A stretch of 64,000 nt of DNA from Actinomycetes bacterium (GTDB lineage Bacteria > Actinomycetota > Actinomycetes > Propionibacteriales > Propionibacteriaceae), in the NCBI GenBank assembly GCA_021803025.1, contig JAJZQV010000001.1, positions 38,441 to 102,440 of the forward strand, given 5' to 3'. How positions within the stretch are numbered: the first letter of the stretch is position 1; every line of letters starts with the position of its first letter. A model generated the notes under the pieces. That model was not told the origin of the DNA. It worked only from the letters and a program-made list of their open reading frames with translations, and ran no database searches. This document shows positions 1 to 8,627 of this stretch, in pieces. A program made the position numbers and the translations under genes.

Positions 1-389
1 TCTACACCGCGCCCGACCTCGCCTCGCCGGAGACCGCGCACGGTGTGAGCTGGCTGCTCGGCGGCAACCAGGACGGCCTGTACACGGTCGGCTGGCTCGA
101 CCTCTCGAAGGGTGCGCAGCTGCTGACGATCCCCGAGATGGGGACGCGCTACCACAACGTCGAGCTCGTCGTGCCGAGGACGGGCGTCGCGTTCGCCAAC
201 CTCAAGGCCGCCGGGACCTACGTCATCGTGCCGACCGGGACGAACGTGGCGGCGCCGGCCGGTGCCACCGTGCTCGAGTTCCCCGGCAAGCAGGTGCTCG
301 TCGCCGGCCGTACGTTCGTCGCGAACGACGCCGACCTCCCCGCCGCCCGCGCGCTCGCGCAGCAGATCACCGTCAGCCCGCTGCGCTAG
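1..389 (+). CDS. DUF1254-type protein, C-terminal part (5' end outside window)
   Basis: The reading frame is already open at the left edge (frame 3, starting Tyr-Thr-Ala-Pro) and runs to a TAG at 387-389, so about 128 C-terminal residues are visible. The stretch around QDGLYTVGWLDLSKG followed by LLTIPEMGTRYHNVELV resembles the DUF1254 domain, in which an Asn/Gln-x-Asp-x-Leu-Tyr segment precedes a WLDLSKGP-like strand. The biochemical role of that family is not well established. The frame is open upstream of the GTG at 45, so that codon is not taken as the start. It ends 37 bp before the stop of the convergent activase gene. Family assignment is moderate because most of the protein is missing. 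Confidence 0.55.
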   Translation, partial: YTAPDLASPETAHGVSWLLGGNQDGLYTVGWLDLSKGAQLLTIPEMGTRYHNVELVVPRTGVAFANLKAAGTYVIVPTGTNVAAPAGATVLEFPGKQVLVAGRTFVANDADLPAARALAQQITVSPLR

Positions 390-426
390 CGACCTCAGCG
401 ACCAGAGCCCGCCTGCGCTAGGCCCG

Positions 427-3400
427 TCAGCGGCGCGACCCCTCCCACACGTCGATCGGAGAGAGGGGCGCGGCGGCGTCACCGACGTCGAGCACGTACT
501 CTCCCGCGGCAGCGTGCCGCTTGTGAGCGGTCGCGACCATGAGCTTGATGCGGTTGAGCTGGTTCGTCTCCGACGCGCCAGGGTCGTAGTCGACGGAGAC
601 GACGTTCGCCTCGGGGTGGCGGCGGCGGAGCTCGGCGAACATCCCCTTGCCGACGACGTGGTTCGGCAGGCACGCGAACGGCTGCGCGCACACGATGTTC
701 GGCGCCCCGAGCTCGATGAGCTCGACCATCTCCGCGGTGAGCAGCCAGCCCTCGCCCGCCCGGGTGCCGATCGAGATGATCCCGTCCGCCTTGGCGGCCA
801 GGTCCTTCATCCGCGGCGGCACGTCGAACTTGCCGGTCTTCCTCAGTGCGGCCGCGACAGGCGCCTGGTACTTCTCGATGAGCCACGTCGCGAGCTTCTT
901 GACGTGGTGGGACCTCTTCCCGATGGCGAGAGTGTCGTACTGGAACTGCGACGAGTACAGCGGCATGAGGAAGAACTGGAGCATCCCGGGCAGTACGGCC
1001 TCGCAGCCCTCCGCCTCGACGACGTCGACGACGTGGTTGTTGGCGTCGGGGTGGAACTTCACGAGGATCTCGCCGACGATGCCGACCCGCGGCTTGCGCT
1101 CGACGTCTCGCAGCGGCAGCGCGTCGAAGTCGGCGACGATGGCCTTGATGAGGCTGCGGTAGCCGATGGTACGGCCCAGCCTCGCGCTGTAGCCCGAGTA
1201 CTGGAGGAACTCCTGGCAGACGACGTCCCACCTGTCGTACAGGGCCTTCGCGCTTCCGGGCACCGCCTCGTACGGGCGGACGCGCAGCACCACGGTCTGC
1301 AGCAAGTCGCCCAGCACGAGCGCCTGCAGCGCGGGGTGGATGAGGCCGGGGGTCATCTGGAACCCGGGGTTCTTCTCGAGCCCCTGGACGCTGATCGCCA
1401 GCACGGGCACCTGCGGGTAGCCGGCGTCGGCGAGCGCCTTGCGCAGGAGGCTCACGTAGTTCGTGGCCCGGCACATGCCGCCGGTCTGGGTGATCGCCAC
1501 TGACGTACGGTCGGGGTTCGCCTCGCCGGAGAGGATCTTGTTGACGAGCTGGCCGACGACCATGATCGCCGGGAAGCAGGCGTCGTTGTTGACGTACTTG
1601 AGGCCGATCTCGACGTCGGCCTGGCCCGCGTGCTCGAGCAGCTGGACGTTGATGCCGAGCTTGCGCAGCACCGGCACGATGAGCCGGAAGTGCATCGGCG
1701 CCATCTGCGGCGCGTACACGGTGTGCGTGTCGCGCGCCTCCTCGTCGAACAGGCGGCGCTCGAACAGCGGTCCGTACGTGCTCACGGTCGCTGACCCGCG
1801 CCTCTCGGCGGCTGCGGCCTTCATCGAGCGCAGCCGGATCGTGGCGGCGCCGAGGTTGGACACCTCGTCGATCTTGAGCAGCGTGTACATGTCGCCGGCG
1901 TGCTCGAGGATCTCGGCCACCTGGTCGGTCGTGATGGCGTCGACGCCGCACCCGAACGAGTTGAGCTGGACGAGGTGGAGCTCGGGCGTACGGGAGACGA
2001 TGGCGGCGCTCTCGTACAGGCGGGTGTGGTACGCCCACTGGTCGCGGACCCGGATCGGCCGCTCGAGCACCGACACCGCCGGGTCGACGATCGAGTCCTC
2101 GGTGAGCACGGCCATCCCGAGCCCGTTGATGAGGCTCGGGATGCCGTGGTGGACCTCCGGGTCCACGTGGTACGGGCGGCCCGCCAGCACGATGCCCTTG
2201 ATGCCGTGCTCCGCCATGTACGCGAGCGCCCGCTGCCCCTCTGCGCGTACGTCCGCCTTGACCTGGGCGTCCTCGCCGTACCCGGCCTGTACGGCGGCGG
2301 TCATCTCCTCGAGCCCGATGTGCCAGTCGGCGAACACCTCGACGAGCCGCGCGGCGAGCTTGACCGGGTCGTTGAGGTTGAGCATCGGCGACAGGAACCG
2401 CACCGAAGGGTCCTGGAGCCGGGGCAGGTTCCGCTCCAGCACCTGCGGGTAGAACGCGACGACCGGGCAGTTGAAGTGGTTGTCGGCGCCGGCGACGTCC
2501 TTCGCCTCGAGCGGCACGCAGGGGTAGAAGATCGTGCGGATGCCCTTGTCGAGCAGGTGCTCGACGTGGCCGTGCGCCAGCTTCGCCGGGTAGCAGACGT
2601 TCTCGCTGGGGATCGACTCCATGCCCTGCTCGAAGACCTCGTGGCTCGAGCGGCCGGACGGGATGACCCGGAAGCCGAGGTGGGTGAGGATCGTGAACCA
2701 CAGCGGGTAGTTCTCGTACATGTTGAGGACCCGCGGGATGCCGATCTCGCCACGTGTGGCCTGAAAATCGGTGAGCCGGCGGTAGCCGAACAGTCGCTTG
2801 TACTTGTAGTCGAACAGGTTCGGCAGCTCGGACTTCGGCGGCACCTTCTCCAGGCTGGCGCCGCGCTCGCACCGGTTGCCGGAGACGTGGCGGGTGCCGT
2901 CCCCGAACCGGGAAATGGTCAGCTGGCAGTGGTTCTGGCAGAGCCGGCACTCCTCGAGCCGGGTCTCGACGCTGAACCCGTCGAGCTCGTCGAGGCCCAG
3001 CGACTGGGACTTCTCCCCCACCTGCCAGTTGCGCTGGGCGGTGAGCGCCGCGCCGTACGCGCCCATGAGGCCGGCGATGTCCGGGCGGACCACCTGGGCG
3101 CCGGTCTGGAGCTCGAACGCCCGGAGCACGGCGTCGTTGAGGAAGGTGCCGCCCTGGACGACGACCTTGTCGCCGAGCTGCGAGGCGTCCTTGAGCTTGA
3201 TGACCTTGTACAGGGCGTTGCGGACGACCGAGTACGAGAGGCCTGCGGCGATGTCGCCCTGCGTCGCGCCCTCGCGCTGGGCCTGCTTCACCGACGAGTT
3301 CATGAAGACCGTGCAGCGGGTGCCGAGGTCGACGGGCTCCTCGGACGTGAGGGCGGTCGCGGCGAAGGATGCGACGTCGGTGCCCATCGAGGCCGCGAAC

Positions 3401-4770
3401 GTCTGGAGGAACGACCCGCACCCGGAGGAGCAGGCTTCGTTGACAGCGATCGAGTCGACGACGCCGCCCTTGACCGCCACGTACTTCATATCCTGGCCGC
3501 CGATGTCGATGACGCTCGTCACGCCCGGGCAGACCTTCTCGGCGGCCCGGTAGTGGGCCATCGTCTCGATCTCGCCGTCGTCGAGGCGGAGCGCCGCCCG
3601 GACGAGCCCCTCGCCGTACCCGGTCACGCAGGCACGCGCGAGGTACGCGCTGTCCGGGATCTCCTCCGACACGCGGCGCAGGATGCCGAGCGCGACGTGT
3701 ACGGGGTCGTTGCTGGGTTGGTAGTGGTCGAAGACGACCTCACCGGTCGCGGTGAGCAGGACGGCCTTGACGGTCGTCGAGCCCGCGTCGATGCCGAGGA
3801 ACAGCGGCCCGGAGGCCGTGGCGAGGTCGGCGCGCGGGACGGAGACCGCGTGGTGGCGTGCGGTGAAGGCGGTGCGCTCCTGGTCGTCGGCGAACAGCGG
3901 GCGCATGCGGGACGTGCCGAGGCTGAGGGTGACGCGCTCGCGGAGCCGGTCCTTCAGGGTGGCCGGGCGCTGAATGGTGCCGCGGAGCCCGGTGGTGCGC
4001 GCGGGCTGGGCGGCGAGCAGCGCGGCACCCATCGCGACGAACAGGTGCGCCTCGTCCGGCGTCGTGAACGAGGTGACCTGGGCGGCCAGCGTCCGCTCGT
4101 ACGCGGCCCTCAGCTGGGGCAGGAAATGGAGCGGCCCGCCGAGGAAGACGACGTTGCCGCGGATCGGGTGGCCGCAGGCGAGGCCGGCGATCGTCTGCGT
4201 AGCGACGGCCTGGAAGACGGAGGCTGCGAGGTCGGTGTGCGCGGCGCCCTGGTTGAGCAGCGGCTGGAGGTCCGACTTCGCGAAGACGCCGCAGCGGGAG
4301 GCGATCGGGTAGAGGTGGCTGTACGCGGCGGCGAGTGCGTCGAGACCGGCGGCGTCGGTGTGGAGCAGGCTGGCCATCTGGTCGATGAACGCGCCCGTAC
4401 CGCCGGCGCACGTGCCGTTCATCCGCTGCTCCACGACGGGGTGGAGGAACGTGATCTTCGCGTCCTCGCCGCCGAGCTCGATGACGACGTCGGCCCGCGG
4501 CTCGTAGCGCTCGATCGCGGCCGTGCCGGCGATGACCTCCTGGACGAACTCGACGCCCATGACGTCGGCCACGCCGAGACCGGCTGACCCCGTGACCGCG
4601 CAGTGGAACGGTTCGTCAGGGTAGGCGTCGACGACCTCGGAGAGGAGGGTACGAAGGGCGCCGCGGGCATCGGCGTTGTGACGCCTGTACGAACTCCACC
4701 GCAGTGTCTCGCCCTCGAGGACGACAGCCTTGACGGTCGTCGACCCCACGTCCAGCCCCAGCGACAGCAC
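427..4770 (-). CDS. Giant acyl-CoA dehydratase activase (double BcrAD/BadFG ATPase plus DUF2229)
   Basis: This 1447-residue protein belongs to the CoA-substrate-specific enzyme activase family, relatives of the ATP-dependent activators of 2-hydroxyacyl-CoA dehydratases and benzoyl-CoA reductases. Two ASKHA-type ATPase modules are visible: GLDVGSTTVKAVVL near residues 5-18 and FLGIDAGSTTVKAVLL near 322-337, each followed by a glycine/cysteine phosphate loop (CAGGTGAF near 123; CSSGCGSF further on). A cysteine cluster CRLCQNHC near residue 607 and a long C-terminal DUF2229 or dehydratase-like region follow, so iron-sulfur binding is likely. The frame stays open into the adjacent tRNA gene, but GTG at 4770 is chosen because GGAGGGG lies 3-9 nt upstream and the ATPase motif starts immediately. 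No dehydratase subunits are adjacent, so the substrate is unknown. Confidence 0.85.
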   Translation of the reverse strand: MLSLGLDVGSTTVKAVVLEGETLRWSSYRRHNADARGALRTLLSEVVDAYPDEPFHCAVTGSAGLGVADVMGVEFVQEVIAGTAAIERYEPRADVVIELGGEDAKITFLHPVVEQRMNGTCAGGTGAFIDQMASLLHTDAAGLDALAAAYSHLYPIASRCGVFAKSDLQPLLNQGAAHTDLAASVFQAVATQTIAGLACGHPIRGNVVFLGGPLHFLPQLRAAYERTLAAQVTSFTTPDEAHLFVAMGAALLAAQPARTTGLRGTIQRPATLKDRLRERVTLSLGTSRMRPLFADDQERTAFTARHHAVSVPRADLATASGPLFLGIDAGSTTVKAVLLTATGEVVFDHYQPSNDPVHVALGILRRVSEEIPDSAYLARACVTGYGEGLVRAALRLDDGEIETMAHYRAAEKVCPGVTSVIDIGGQDMKYVAVKGGVVDSIAVNEACSSGCGSFLQTFAASMGTDVASFAATALTSEEPVDLGTRCTVFMNSSVKQAQREGATQGDIAAGLSYSVVRNALYKVIKLKDASQLGDKVVVQGGTFLNDAVLRAFELQTGAQVVRPDIAGLMGAYGAALTAQRNWQVGEKSQSLGLDELDGFSVETRLEECRLCQNHCQLTISRFGDGTRHVSGNRCERGASLEKVPPKSELPNLFDYKYKRLFGYRRLTDFQATRGEIGIPRVLNMYENYPLWFTILTHLGFRVIPSGRSSHEVFEQGMESIPSENVCYPAKLAHGHVEHLLDKGIRTIFYPCVPLEAKDVAGADNHFNCPVVAFYPQVLERNLPRLQDPSVRFLSPMLNLNDPVKLAARLVEVFADWHIGLEEMTAAVQAGYGEDAQVKADVRAEGQRALAYMAEHGIKGIVLAGRPYHVDPEVHHGIPSLINGLGMAVLTEDSIVDPAVSVLERPIRVRDQWAYHTRLYESAAIVSRTPELHLVQLNSFGCGVDAITTDQVAEILEHAGDMYTLLKIDEVSNLGAATIRLRSMKAAAAERRGSATVSTYGPLFERRLFDEEARDTHTVYAPQMAPMHFRLIVPVLRKLGINVQLLEHAGQADVEIGLKYVNNDACFPAIMVVGQLVNKILSGEANPDRTSVAITQTGGMCRATNYVSLLRKALADAGYPQVPVLAISVQGLEKNPGFQMTPGLIHPALQALVLGDLLQTVVLRVRPYEAVPGSAKALYDRWDVVCQEFLQYSGYSARLGRTIGYRSLIKAIVADFDALPLRDVERKPRVGIVGEILVKFHPDANNHVVDVVEAEGCEAVLPGMLQFFLMPLYSSQFQYDTLAIGKRSHHVKKLATWLIEKYQAPVAAALRKTGKFDVPPRMKDLAAKADGIISIGTRAGEGWLLTAEMVELIELGAPNIVCAQPFACLPNHVVGKGMFAELRRRHPEANVVSVDYDPGASETNQLNRIKLMVATAHKRHAAAGEYVLDVGDAAAPLSPIDVWEGSRR

Positions 4771-4783
4771 GAGCCCCTCCGAC

Positions 4784-4799
4784 CAGAACGACCGTTCTG
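4784..4799. promoter_or_regulatory. 16-bp palindromic operator upstream of the activase
   Basis: CAGAACGACCGTTCTG is a perfect inverted repeat (7-bp arms, 2-bp centre) lying 14 bp upstream of the activase GTG and overlapping the place expected for its promoter. Arms of the AGAACG/CGTTCT type are common among TetR-family operators. No regulator gene is adjacent; the TetR gene in the window is 12 kb away and has a different upstream sequence, so the binding protein is unknown. Confidence 0.5.
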
Positions 4800-4879
4800 T
4801 ATGTCGTCGCAACGCTAACAGGGTCGGGATCCCCAGGACGCCGGGACCCCGGGAAGAGCGGCTCAAGTCCCCGTCAGGA

Positions 4880-4964
4880 GACGAGAGGCCAGTTCGTGCT
4901 GCGACACGCCGTACCGGCCGCGCGTGTCGTGGCCTCTCGTCGGAATGGGCTCGGGGAGAGAACC
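4880..4964. repeat. Composite dispersed hairpin repeat, copy 1
   Basis: Arms GACGAGAGGCCA (4880-4891) and TGGCCTCTCGTC (4930-4941) are perfect complements. A second stem, CGACACGC with GCGTGTCG, lies inside. The hairpin is followed by one copy of a short unit, GCTCGGGGAGAGAACC (4949-4964). The same order of elements recurs at 17923-18061. Copy 1 sits between the activase promoter and tRNA-Ser(CGA), facing the 3' end of the tRNA. Confidence 0.7.
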
Positions 4965-4979
4965 AGTCTGCCCCGATGG

Positions 4980-5064
4980 CGGTGGCGGTGGGATTTGAAC
5001 CCACGGAGGGTTGCCCCTCACACGCTTTCGAGGCGTGCTCCTTTGGCCGCTCGGACACGCCACC
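4980..5064 (-). tRNA. tRNA-Ser(CGA)
   Basis: The minus strand folds as a class II tRNA: acceptor GGTGGCG (5064-5058) pairs with CGCCACC (4987-4981), discriminator G at 4980. The anticodon loop CTCGAAA is closed by CACGC/GCGTG and gives anticodon CGA. A long variable arm, typical of tRNA-Ser, is present. CCA is encoded at 4979-4977. Confidence 0.95.
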
Positions 5065-5165
5065 GCCGGAGAGTGTAGCGGCGGGGTGAAGGGATCCGCG
5101 AATCGCCGACGGGGTCGGAGTGCGCCCCCGCGGCGCCTCCGTACGGGTCGTGGGACAGTGGGCGC

Positions 5166-5612
5166 ATGACCCGCTGGGACGACGCGATGCGCGAGGCGAT
5201 CGCGACCGCCCGTACGGCCGGGGGCGACGTCCCCATCGGGGCTGTCCTGCTGGACGCCTCCGGCGCCGTGGTCACGGCTGCGGCCAACGAGCGCGAGGCC
5301 ACCCACGACCCGACGGCACATGCGGAGGTGCTCGTGCTCCGCCGCCGGGCCGCCGAGCTCGGCACGTGGCGCCTCGACGGTCACACGCTCGTCGTGACGC
5401 TCGAGCCGTGCACGATGTGCGCCGGCGCGGCGGTGCTGGCTCGTGTCGACAGGGTCGTGTTCGGCGCGTACGACCCCAAAGCCGGGGCGGTCGCCTCGCT
5501 CTGGGACGTCGTACGGGACCCGCGGCTCAACCATCGTCCGGCCGTCGTCGGCGGCGTCCTCGCGGACGAGTGCGCCGCGCTCCTCAAGGACTACTTCGGG
5601 ACGAGGCGCTGA
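5166..5612 (+). CDS. tadA: tRNA-specific adenosine deaminase
   Basis: TadA deaminates adenosine 34 to inosine in the anticodon of tRNA-Arg(ACG). The 148-residue product has the zinc cytidine/adenosine deaminase signature: HAE near residue 57 (zinc His and catalytic Glu) and EPCTMC near 85 (the two zinc cysteines). Length is typical. Its ATG is 101 bp beyond the 5' end of the divergent tRNA-Ser gene. The expected substrate, tRNA-Arg(ACG), is also in this window at 39781-39853, and the TadA-associated gene lies at 7071-7706, separated from tadA by decayed genes. Confidence 0.95.
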   Translation: MTRWDDAMREAIATARTAGGDVPIGAVLLDASGAVVTAAANEREATHDPTAHAEVLVLRRRAAELGTWRLDGHTLVVTLEPCTMCAGAAVLARVDRVVFGAYDPKAGAVASLWDVVRDPRLNHRPAVVGGVLADECAALLKDYFGTRR

Positions 5613-5664
5613 GCCTCTCCTTCAGAAAGGCCGGAACGCCGAACCCCGGACCCAGCCCTCCGCC

Positions 5665-5727
5665 CGCATAAGTTCTCTCCCCCAGCGCATAAGTTCTCTC
5701 CCCGAGCGCACAGGTTCTCTCCCCGAG
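5665..5727. repeat. Three tandem 21-bp repeats (CGCATAAGTTCTCTCCCCGAG type)
   Basis: Units at 5665-5685, 5686-5706 and 5707-5727 differ at a few positions. Read on the other strand the unit is CGCTCGGGGAGAGAAC(C/T)TGTG-like, the same unit found singly at 4949 and in tandem at 17991-18061. They fill the gap between the stops of convergent tadA and the nnrD remnant. The units abut without spacers. Confidence 0.75.
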
Positions 5728-5737
5728 CGGGCCTCCC

Positions 5738-6409
5738 TCAGGCGTCGAGCTCGGTGAGCACCGCCGGCAGCTCGGAGAGGATCTCGCGCGCCAAGCCGAG
5801 CCGCCCGACCCGCGCGGCGAGCCGCTCGCCCGCGCTGGCGTGGACGTACTTCCCCCAGCAGGCGGCCTGGGACGGTGTGGCGCCCCTGGCAAGGAGACCG
5901 CCGACGATGCCGGACAGGACGTCGCCGCTGCCGTTGGTCGCCAGGCCCGAGTGACCCGTCTCGATGCGCCAGCTGCCTTCGTCCGGCTCGGCGATGACGT
6001 CGTGACAGGCCACGACAGCCTGGAAGCGCCGTCCGAGCTGAACGGAGTCCGCGGCGACGTCGTCGAGCGGCCGGCCCAGCAGCAGCTCGGCCTCCGGGTC
6101 GTTGGGCGTGAGGACGAGGCTGCCGGCCAGGGGGTCCAGCTGGTCCCCGAGCCGGGGCAGCGACCCCAAGGCGAACGCGTCGACGACGAGGAGAGTCCGG
6201 TCCCCCAGCAGGGGAAGCAGGCATCGGAGCAGCTGCTCCGTCGCCTCCGCGTCGTCGAGTCCCGGTCCGACGACGACAGCGTCCGCGTGGTCGAGCTCGG
6301 ACGCCAGGACGGACAGGTCACCGCCCTGTACGGATCCGGAGTCGCTCGTCGCCAGCCCGTACACGCCTGCCTCCGGTGTGGCGACGTCGAGACCCACGGC
6401 CGCCTCGGC
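5738..6409 (-). pseudogene. nnrD: 5'-truncated ADP-dependent NAD(P)H-hydrate dehydratase remnant
   Basis: The frame encodes the C-terminal two thirds of the YjeF-C/NnrD kinase-like fold, which repairs hydrated NAD(P)H using ADP. The conserved stretches PEAGVYGLA, VVVGPGL, TPNDPEAELLLG and the nucleotide-binding NGSGDVLSG are present. The expected N-terminal 60 or so residues are missing: upstream of about 6410 the sequence abruptly becomes part of a histidine phosphatase in another frame. A GTG at 6397 could start a 219-residue product. Loss of the N-terminal strands makes activity doubtful. A frame that has stayed open suggests the truncation is fairly recent or the fragment is still translated. 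Confidence 0.7.
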
Positions 6410-6916
6410 TGAACAGGACGATGCGGTCGGTGTGCGGCTCCGCGAGTGCCTCGTGGAGGAAGCTGCGCGGCCGCAGGGCCACGTCGGCCCACGACTCGCC
6501 GCCGGGCGGCCGGTGGTAGAACTTCCTGAGCCAGTGGCGCCTCGTCGCCTCCTGCGGAAGGCGGCGCTAAACCCCCAGCCAGGTCAGCAGGTCGAGGATC
6601 CCCAGCTCACGGTCGCGCAGCCGTTCGTCCAGCCGGACCGGTAGCGACGCCCCGGACGCTTGCAGCGCGATCTCGGCGGTCTGGACGGCACGCCGGTACG
6701 GGGAGGACCAGACCAGGGTCCGCTCGCCGCCGCCGAGGAGGTCGTCCATGCGGGTCCCGAGCGCGGTCGCCTACTCGACCCCGAGGCCCGAGAGCGGCAC
6801 GTCGGCATCGCGCTCTGCGATGCGGATGACCTCGTGGCCCTCGCGCTGCGCGGCGCTGGCGAGACGTTCCCGACGCTCTCCCCGTGCCGGATGAGCACGA
6901 GCTCGCGTGGGGTCAC
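6410..6916 (-). pseudogene. Decayed histidine phosphatase (phosphoglycerate mutase-like) gene
   Basis: The start MTPRELVLIRHGES carries the RHG catalytic motif. After codon 18 (about 6863) the frame shifts, and homologous sequence continues in another frame: REGHEVIRIAERDADVPLSG, then MDDLLGGGERTLVWSSPYRRA. In that frame there are TAG codons at 6773-6771, where Gln is expected, and at 6569-6567, where Glu is expected. The text resumes as RRHWLRKFYHRPPGGESW and stops at DRIVLFS, where it joins the nnrD remnant. One frameshift, two nonsense codons and a missing C-terminus, including the second catalytic histidine, make it non-functional. Confidence 0.75.
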
Positions 6917-7070
6917 GGTCGGCGACGCCTTCGCCGGGATCCAGGTCCCATGTGGTCCTCTCCCTCCACCACGGTCGTCCGTGGGTGGGACATATGTACC
7001 CGGAGGCGCTCCTGCGTAACCCGTCCGCGGGCGCGTCCGTGCACCGGCTCAGGAGCCGTCCGGCGCGACC

Positions 7071-7706
7071 TCAGCTGAAGCTGTCGGCGACCTTGCGGGC
7101 CTGCGGGCCGAAGTGGATCTCGTCGGCGATCTGAAGGGCCAGCGTGTCGGAGTCCTCGTCCCAGTCGGCGCAGATCGCCTCGAGGTCCATCTCGGAGAGC
7201 CCCTGGTCCGCGAACAGGTCGAGGTCGCCGACCAGGCCGTCCTCGTCGTCGTCCTCGGGGACGTCGATGCCGAGGAAGTCGACGATGTCCCTGGCCAGAG
7301 ACCAGTTCTCCGCCGCGTACACGTCACTGAGAACCATGTGGACATGGCGACCGCGGACCCGTACCGCCGCGAAGAACTCGCCCGAGATCGACACGAGCGC
7401 TGACGCGCCGTTGTCGCCGGGGAGCCGCTGGAGGTGGGCGATGAGGTCGTCGAGGTCGTTGGCGAGGTCGGTCTCCAACGGGGTGACGACGGGTACGCCG
7501 TCCTCCCTGTACAGAGCCATGATGAAGTCGATGTCGTCCTCGAGGGCGTCCTCGACGTCGTCGTCCTCGAGGGCGTCCTCGACGTCGTCGTCCTCGTCGT
7601 CGAGCTCTACGTCCTCGTCCACGAGGTCTGGATCCGCGTCCTCGAGGCCGGGACGGTCGTCGCCGCGGTCGCCGAGGTCGTACTCCTCGTCGCTGCTGTC
7701 GGCCAT
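7071..7706 (-). CDS. tRNA adenosine deaminase-associated protein
   Basis: This 211-residue protein matches the actinobacterial family found beside tadA (TIGR03941 type); its biochemical function is not established. The N-terminal 50 residues are extremely acidic and contain a duplicated DVEDALEDD, encoded by a 27-bp tandem repeat near 7540-7593. The conserved domain starts around [14 protein letters not shown], runs through the repetitive acidic centre, and ends with [22 protein letters not shown] at 7706 is chosen because AAGGAGG lies 7 nt upstream. tadA is about 1.5 kb away, beyond the decayed phosphatase/nnrD block, so decay or rearrangement seems to have split an ancestral neighbourhood. 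Confidence 0.85.
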   Translation of the reverse strand: MADSSDEEYDLGDRGDDRPGLEDADPDLVDEDVELDDEDDDVEDALEDDDVEDALEDDIDFIMALYREDGVPVVTPLETDLANDLDDLIAHLQRLPGDNGASALVSISGEFFAAVRVRGRHVHMVLSDVYAAENWSLARDIVDFLGIDVPEDDDEDGLVGDLDLFADQGLSEMDLEAICADWDEDSDTLALQIADEIHFGPQARKVADSFS

Positions 7707-7819
7707 CCGGAGGCCTCCTTCCACCAAGTCCCCATCGAATCACGTCTGGCCGCCCGGCGCACCAGCGGGGTCGTGCCCCGATGCGGAGTCGTTACGCGAC
7801 GTATGCCAATGTGTCGCCT

Positions 7820-8461
7820 GTGGAACTCCGTGTCATCAGTCATCCCCTCGTCTCCCACAAGCTGAGCCTCCTGCGCGACCGCCGTACCGACTCGCCGTCG
7901 TTCCGCCGCCTGGTCGAGGAGCTCGTCATGCTGCTCGCCTACGAGGCGACCGACCAGATCCGCGTCGAGCCCACCGAGATCGAGACCCCGATCCAGAAGA
8001 CGCTGGGCGTACGGCTGTCGAAGCCGAGGCCCCTGGTCGTCCCGATCCTGCGTGCGGGGCTCGGGATGCTCGACGGGATGACCCGGCTCATGCCGTCCGC
8101 CGAGGTCGGCTTCGTTGGCATGGTGCGCGACGAGGAGACGCTCGAGCCGTTCACGTACGCCGAGCGCCTCCCCCGCGACCTCAGCGGACGTCAGTGCTAC
8201 GTGCTGGACCCGATGCTGGCCACCGGCGGGTCGCTCGCCGGTACGGTCCAGTTCCTCGTCAACCGCGGGGCCGACCACATCACGTGCATCTGCCTCATCG
8301 CCGCGCCCGAGGGCATCGAGCGCATGCGGAACCTGCTGGCCGAGGTCGGCGTGCCCTGCACCCTGGTCGTGGCCGCCGTCGACGAGCGCCTCAACGAGGT
8401 CGGCTACATCGTCCCGGGCCTCGGCGACGCGGGCGACCGCCTGTACGGACGTGCCGAGTAG
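7820..8461 (+). CDS. upp: Uracil phosphoribosyltransferase
   Basis: Upp salvages uracil to UMP with PRPP. From GTG at 7820 the product is 213 residues, the family's usual size. [10 protein letters not shown] is the conserved N-terminus, [10 protein letters not shown] the flexible-loop region, and [12 protein letters not shown] the PRPP-binding loop; [12 protein letters not shown] is the conserved C-terminal uracil-binding segment. A longer frame from ATG 7781 exists, but homology begins at the GTG. No Shine-Dalgarno is visible, and a TATGCC-like hexamer lies about 20 nt upstream, so translation may be leaderless or nearly so. Confidence 0.93.
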   Translation: MELRVISHPLVSHKLSLLRDRRTDSPSFRRLVEELVMLLAYEATDQIRVEPTEIETPIQKTLGVRLSKPRPLVVPILRAGLGMLDGMTRLMPSAEVGFVGMVRDEETLEPFTYAERLPRDLSGRQCYVLDPMLATGGSLAGTVQFLVNRGADHITCICLIAAPEGIERMRNLLAEVGVPCTLVVAAVDERLNEVGYIVPGLGDAGDRLYGRAE

Positions 8462-8515
8462 ACCCCCACCGGCTTCGGGGCGCCCCCTGAACAGGCGCGC
8501 TCTCGCACGTCACCT

Positions 8516-8585
8516 CCATTGAGTGGCGGAAGTTGGGGTGCCGTGCCATATGCGCATCGGCGGCCCGGTATCTGCCACTGAATGG
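8516..8585. repeat. Dispersed 70-bp imperfect hairpin element, copy 1
   Basis: Arms CCATTGAGTG (8516-8525) and CACTGAATGG (8576-8585) are complementary except at one position. The right half (ATGCGCATCGGCGGCCCG, then TCTGCCACTGAATGG) is closely repeated at 22274-22343. It lies between the convergent stops of upp and the kinase gene, where a bidirectional terminator would be expected. Confidence 0.7.
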
Positions 8586-8627
8586 CGGTGACGCCTGCGA
8601 TCTCGTGCCGAACCAGGCCGTGGACCC

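Noticed and set aside
1900..4587. Long open frame on the plus strand opposite the activase gene
   Set aside because: It is composed of low-complexity Arg/Val/Asp/Glu-rich text and is the antisense shadow of a strongly conserved gene on the minus strand. The same holds for long opposite-strand frames at 12148-13797, 43295-45124 and 57685-59607.
4771..5058. Extension of the activase gene upstream to 5058
   Set aside because: The extra 96 residues translate the tRNA-Ser gene and the dispersed repeat. GTG 4770 has a proper Shine-Dalgarno and begins directly at the ATPase motif.
5665..5727. CRISPR array
   Set aside because: The 21-bp units abut with no spacers, and no cas genes are near. The same applies to 38262-38357 and 22153-22214.
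5584..6492. A continuous 302-residue minus-strand protein over the nnrD region
   Set aside because: The frame is Arg/Ser/Pro-rich without homology and overlaps recognisable NnrD sequence in another frame.
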